Positions 5,109 to 7,762 of a DNA stretch of 7,762 nucleotides are shown here, piece by piece. This DNA comes from Candidatus Omnitrophota bacterium (lineage in GTDB: Bacteria; Omnitrophota; Gorgyraeia; Aquiviventales; Aquiviventaceae). Position numbers and translations under genes: made by a program. The DNA is taken from positions 1-7,762 of the forward strand of contig JACQHS010000100.1 of NCBI GenBank assembly GCA_016198915.1. Reading direction: 5' to 3'. Position 1 is the stretch's first letter. Each line of letters opens with the position of its first letter. Under the pieces are notes generated by a model. That model had not been told where the DNA came from. It saw only the letters and a list, made by a program, of their open reading frames with translations, and did not search any database.

Positions 5109-6319
5109 CGCAGCGTTTTCCCCGTTTCGCACTCTTCAGAGATTACGTCCTCCTTGCCATCGCCCTCGCGCTCGCTGGCCAGTGGGCGATCATTCATCAC
5201 GTCGTGCCAGGAACCTTAGGTCCTGTCTGGGACACCGTTCTTCCGGGTCTGGCCATCTTCGGATCCGCAGCACTCCTGTCCTGGGCGGCGGAGCTTGCCC
5301 AACTTGAAATCTCGCAGGCGCTAGCACTGGCTTTTCTCGCGCTGGTGGCCGTGCTGCCCGAATACGCCGTGGACATGTACCTGGCCTGGACCGCGGCCAA
5401 AGACCCCGCCTACACGGCGTATGCGGCGGCGAACATGACCGGGGCGAACCGGTTGCTCATCGGGATGGGCTGGTCGTCGGTACTCCTGGTTTACTGGGCG
5501 GTGACGCGCAAGCGCGCGATTGAACTGACGCCGAGCCACCGCTTAGAAATCCTGACGCTGTTGGTGGCGACGGCCTACGCGTTCATCATTCCGCTCAAGC
5601 GCACCCTGTCCATCTGGGATACGCTCTTTTTCATCGGCTTGTTCCTCATCTATATCCGCAAGGCCAGCCGCGGACATATCGAGCAGCCCGGGCTGGCCGG
5701 ACCGTCGGAACGGCTGGCCCTCCTGCCGCGCACGTGGCGGCGGGCGGTGACGGTGTTTCTCTTTCTGCTGCCGGCCTATGCGATTTTCATCTCGGCGGAG
5801 CCGTTTGCCAACGGCCTCCTCCATAATGCCAGGCGTTTGGGGATTGAGGAATTCATCCTCATCCAATGGCTGGCTCCACTTGCCTCCGAGTCGCCGGAGT
5901 TTGTCGTCGCGATCATCTTCGCCCTGCGCCGCAACCCAACCGCCGGCTTGGGCACGCTCGTCTCGTCCAAAGTGAATCAATGGACGCTGCTGGTGGGCAT
6001 GCTGCCGCTCGTCTATTCCATTTCCGGCGGTCACTTGCAGCCGATGGTGCTGGACGGCCGGCAGGCCGAGGAAATCTTCTTGACGGCCGCCCAGTCGCTC
6101 TTAGCGCTCGTCATCTTGGCGAATTTGAGTTTCGGGTTTTGGGAAGCGATTGTGCTGTTGGGGCTGTTTGTGCTGCAGTTCGTCTTTCCCACGCCGGAGA
6201 TTCGCACCATCCTTGGGATCGGCTACCTCGTCATCGCGCTGGGCTATGTGTCCACACGGACGTTTCGTCGCTCGCTCATCGCCCTGATCCGTGAAGGCTG
6301 GCGGACCGGAAGTTCGTGA
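5105..6319 (+). CDS. CaCA-family cation antiporter (sodium/calcium exchanger-like), probable CTG start
   Basis: Integral inner-membrane protein of about 404 residues with roughly ten hydrophobic segments. It has the two inverted alpha-repeats of the Ca2+/cation antiporter family. The first, near residues 75-125, has LVAVLPEYAVD with Glu86 and later NMTGANRLLIG. The second, near 260-310, has LAPLASESPEFVVA and later GTLVSSKVNQWTLLVG. A basic cytoplasmic loop (RKASRGHIEQPG) separates the halves. These proteins exchange Ca2+ or another cation for Na+ or H+. The first repeat lacks the serine or threonine usually found before Pro-Glu, so ion selectivity may differ. The start is uncertain: no ATG, GTG or TTG occurs in frame between the NIL gene's upstream region and the first membrane segments. 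I chose CTG at 5105, which overlaps the preceding TGA as CTGA; the next in-frame ATG, near 5372, would delete the first alpha-repeat's start. No sulfur-related role is evident. Confidence 0.8.
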   Translation: MTQRFPRFALFRDYVLLAIALALAGQWAIIHHVVPGTLGPVWDTVLPGLAIFGSAALLSWAAELAQLEISQALALAFLALVAVLPEYAVDMYLAWTAAKDPAYTAYAAANMTGANRLLIGMGWSSVLLVYWAVTRKRAIELTPSHRLEILTLLVATAYAFIIPLKRTLSIWDTLFFIGLFLIYIRKASRGHIEQPGLAGPSERLALLPRTWRRAVTVFLFLLPAYAIFISAEPFANGLLHNARRLGIEEFILIQWLAPLASESPEFVVAIIFALRRNPTAGLGTLVSSKVNQWTLLVGMLPLVYSISGGHLQPMVLDGRQAEEIFLTAAQSLLALVILANLSFGFWEAIVLLGLFVLQFVFPTPEIRTILGIGYLVIALGYVSTRTFRRSLIALIREGWRTGSS

Positions 6320-6336
6320 GACCTGCCAGGATTTTT
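6298..6336 (+). terminator. Possible rho-independent terminator at the end of the antiporter gene
   Basis: CTGGCGG at 6298-6304 can pair with CCTGCCAG at 6322-6329 (one bulged base), and a run of five T follows at 6332-6336. The loop is large (about 17 bases), so the structure is modest. It overlaps the last codons of the antiporter and sits just before a new promoter, which is where a terminator would be expected. Confidence 0.3.
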
Positions 6337-6341
6337 CCAGT

Positions 6342-6369
6342 TTGCGGGGTTGTAAGGACAGGCTATAAT
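6342..6369 (+). promoter_or_regulatory. Sigma-70-like promoter for the DUF4912-GH57 unit
   Basis: TTGCGG at 6342-6347 and a perfect TATAAT at 6364-6369 are separated by 16 bases, inside the 97-bp gap between the antiporter and the DUF4912 gene. Transcription would begin near 6376-6380, giving a leader of about 40 bases that ends in GGAGG (6404-6408), eight bases before the ATG at 6417. No operator or riboswitch is recognisable. Confidence 0.65.
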
Positions 6370-6416
6370 AGTCGCCGTGAGGCGTCTTATCGTGAAAGTT
6401 CCCGGAGGCGGCACGG

Positions 6417-7568
6417 ATGGCGCGCAGGGAATCTTCCCGGCGGGTTGCAGGACGTTCGTCGGTCACTCGGCGAACGCGGTCGTCTCTTCCCCCCATTCCG
6501 AAGCGTTCCACCGTCCGTAAGCCCGCCCGCGGTCCCACGAAACAAGCTCGTCGAACCGCTCCGGTCGCGCGTGCCACAACTCCCTCCGCGGCCCCGCGCC
6601 AGAGGGCGCCGGCCGCACGTCCTCCAGCGCCGCCGGCGTTCTCGACCCAGGTCCCGTACGAGACGCCGCCAGCGGCTGCGTGGGCACCCGCCGCACCCGC
6701 CCCTGCGCCGGGACGGGAAGATCAGTTCTCGATCCCCAACGGCTACGGGGATGACCGCATCCTGCTGATGGTGAAGGACCCGTGGTGGCTCTTCGCGTAT
6801 TGGGAAATCCGGCCCGAAACGGAACGCGCGGCGCGCAACCAACTGCAACCCCGCGAGGTCGCGGAGCTGCAATCCATCCTGCGCGTGTACGACGTGACCG
6901 GAGTGGAGTTTCCCTCGCAGCCGGCGAACCGGTCGTTTGACATCAACCTCTCCGGTTTGGCGACGAATTGGTACATCCAGACGAATGCCCCGGACAGCGC
7001 CTTCATCGTCGACGTCGGCCTGCTGACCCAGAGCGGACGGTTCCTCCTCTTGGCGCGTTCCAACCGCGTGGTCACACCCCGCTTTGGACCATCCGGCATC
7101 ATCGACGAAGCCTGGATGACGTCTGATGAGGCCTATTGGAAACTGTTTGGTGCTGCGACCGGGGTGGGCGGCTCCAGCCCTTCCGGCTGGACCCGCTTGA
7201 TGCCGCAGCAGCTCTTTTCCGGGAATTGGGCCTCACCGGGCTTGATGGGACCGGGCAAGCCCGCTGCCGTGCGGGGATTCTGGTGCCGGGTCGACACGGA
7301 TCTCGTCATCCATGGAGCGACAGAACCGCGCTCGACGGTCATCATTCAAGGCCAGCGGGTGAGCCTCCGCAAAGACGGCACGTTCACCCTGCGCCTAGCA
7401 CTCCCACCCGGCTCCCAGACGATCACGATTGAGGTGACCTCGCCGGATGGCCGCCAGACGCGCACGGTGACCCCGGTCGTGTCGCTGGCCTGGGCCGGGT
7501 CGTTGGCGCCTGACGCTACGAAGACGAAAGCCGCCTTGCACCAATCACCGCCGAGGACGTCGTCATGA
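6417..7568 (+). CDS. DUF4912 domain protein with disordered basic N-terminus
   Basis: Protein of 383 residues with three parts. Residues 1 to about 100 are rich in Arg, Ala, Pro and Ser with many basic residues, look disordered, and show no signal peptide or membrane segment. Residues from about 102 to 250 match DUF4912: DDRILLMVKDPWWLFAYWEI followed by RVYDVTGVEF and FDINLSGLATNWYIQT. Residues from about 287 to 360 look like a beta-sandwich segment: GFWCRVDTDLVIHGATEP, then a conserved DGTFTLRLALPPG turn. No catalytic residues are recognised. The ATG at 6417 has GGAGG eight bases upstream and its own promoter. The stop overlaps the GH57 start as ATGA, so a role in glycan or glycogen metabolism, perhaps holding the enzyme or substrate, is inferred. 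The basic tail could bind nucleic acid or anionic polymers; nothing in the sequence decides this. Confidence 0.8.
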   Translation: MARRESSRRVAGRSSVTRRTRSSLPPIPKRSTVRKPARGPTKQARRTAPVARATTPSAAPRQRAPAARPPAPPAFSTQVPYETPPAAAWAPAAPAPAPGREDQFSIPNGYGDDRILLMVKDPWWLFAYWEIRPETERAARNQLQPREVAELQSILRVYDVTGVEFPSQPANRSFDINLSGLATNWYIQTNAPDSAFIVDVGLLTQSGRFLLLARSNRVVTPRFGPSGIIDEAWMTSDEAYWKLFGAATGVGGSSPSGWTRLMPQQLFSGNWASPGLMGPGKPAAVRGFWCRVDTDLVIHGATEPRSTVIIQGQRVSLRKDGTFTLRLALPPGSQTITIEVTSPDGRQTRTVTPVVSLAWAGSLAPDATKTKAALHQSPPRTSS

Positions 7569-7762
7569 CCCCGCGCGGGATGCTGGCCCTCGTCTTGCAC
7601 ACGCACCTGCCGTTTATCCGTCACCCCGAGCATCCGGAGTTTCTTGAGGAGCGGTGGCTGTTTGAGGCGATCACCGAAACGTACCTGCCGCTGCTGGAGC
7701 GGTTTCAGCGCTTGGCGAATGACCACGTCCCCTTCCGCCTCACCATGTCGTTTACCCCGCCG
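7565..7762 (+). CDS. GH57 family glycoside hydrolase / 1,4-alpha-glucan branching enzyme (DUF1957-type), 5' part
   Basis: The first 66 codons of a gene that runs off the right edge. The start reads GMLALVLHTHLPFIRHPEHP, the first strand of the GH57 barrel with its conserved His-x-His-x-Pro, followed by FLEERWLFEAITETYLPLL and FRLTMSFTPP. This arrangement is typical of the GH57 branching-enzyme group with a DUF1957 C-terminal domain, which forms alpha-1,6 branches in glycogen-like alpha-glucans in the cytoplasm. The catalytic glutamate and aspartate lie beyond the window, so activity cannot be confirmed. The start ATG overlaps the DUF4912 stop (ATGA), with GAGG at 7553-7556 eight bases upstream. 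No signal peptide is visible. Confidence 0.85.
   Translation, partial: MTPRGMLALVLHTHLPFIRHPEHPEFLEERWLFEAITETYLPLLERFQRLANDHVPFRLTMSFTPP

Noticed and set aside
7346..7726. Minus-strand frame spanning the DUF4912-GH57 junction.
   Set aside because: It is antisense to two recognised coding regions and shows no family motif or suitable ribosome binding site.

Overview
This is a dense bacterial stretch of roughly 60% or more G+C with every gene on the + strand. Many neighbouring genes overlap by 1-4 bases in the TGATG or ATGA style, which points to translational coupling in long operons. The sequence alone does not fix the organism. The genes and the interspersed TTTGGTGCTTGG-type repeat would suit an uncultured Gram-negative environmental lineage (Nitrospirota, Methylomirabilota or Omnitrophota are guesses). 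No rRNA, tRNA, transposase or CRISPR array is visible.

Layout. (1) Positions 1-465 hold the 3' end of an ABC-transporter permease of the nitrate/sulfonate/taurine type. (2) Positions 465-4887 form a sulfur-transfer and amino-acid operon: a JAMM/M67 metallopeptidase fused to a TusA-like domain, a CysK-type cysteine synthase, an 87-residue TusA-fold protein without any cysteine, threonine synthase, a CysO-type ubiquitin-like sulfur carrier ending in Gly-Gly, and a ThiF/MoeB-type E1 enzyme. A 164-bp intergenic stretch after cysK is filled by a repeat able to form a hairpin. (3) Positions 4869-5108 hold a stand-alone NIL-domain protein, followed at 5105-6319 by a CaCA-family cation antiporter that seems to lack a normal start codon. 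(4) A terminator-like structure and a good sigma-70-like promoter (6342-6369) start a second unit: a DUF4912 protein coupled to a GH57 glycoside hydrolase/branching enzyme that runs off the right edge.

How the genes work together (inference). The mec-like peptidase, cysteine synthase, cysO and moeB match in content the carrier-dependent cysteine pathway known from Mycobacterium. In that pathway the E1 adenylates the carrier C-terminus, which becomes a thiocarboxylate; a PLP enzyme uses it to make a carrier-cysteine adduct; and a JAMM peptidase releases cysteine. The carrier here ends exactly at Gly-Gly, so the peptidase is more likely an adduct hydrolase than a maturase. The unusual points are the TusA domain fused to the peptidase, a second TusA-fold protein that has lost its sulfur-carrying cysteine, and threonine synthase and a NIL protein in the same array. 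Together these suggest that carrier-bound sulfur is linked to aspartate-family (homocysteine/threonine) metabolism as well as to cysteine.
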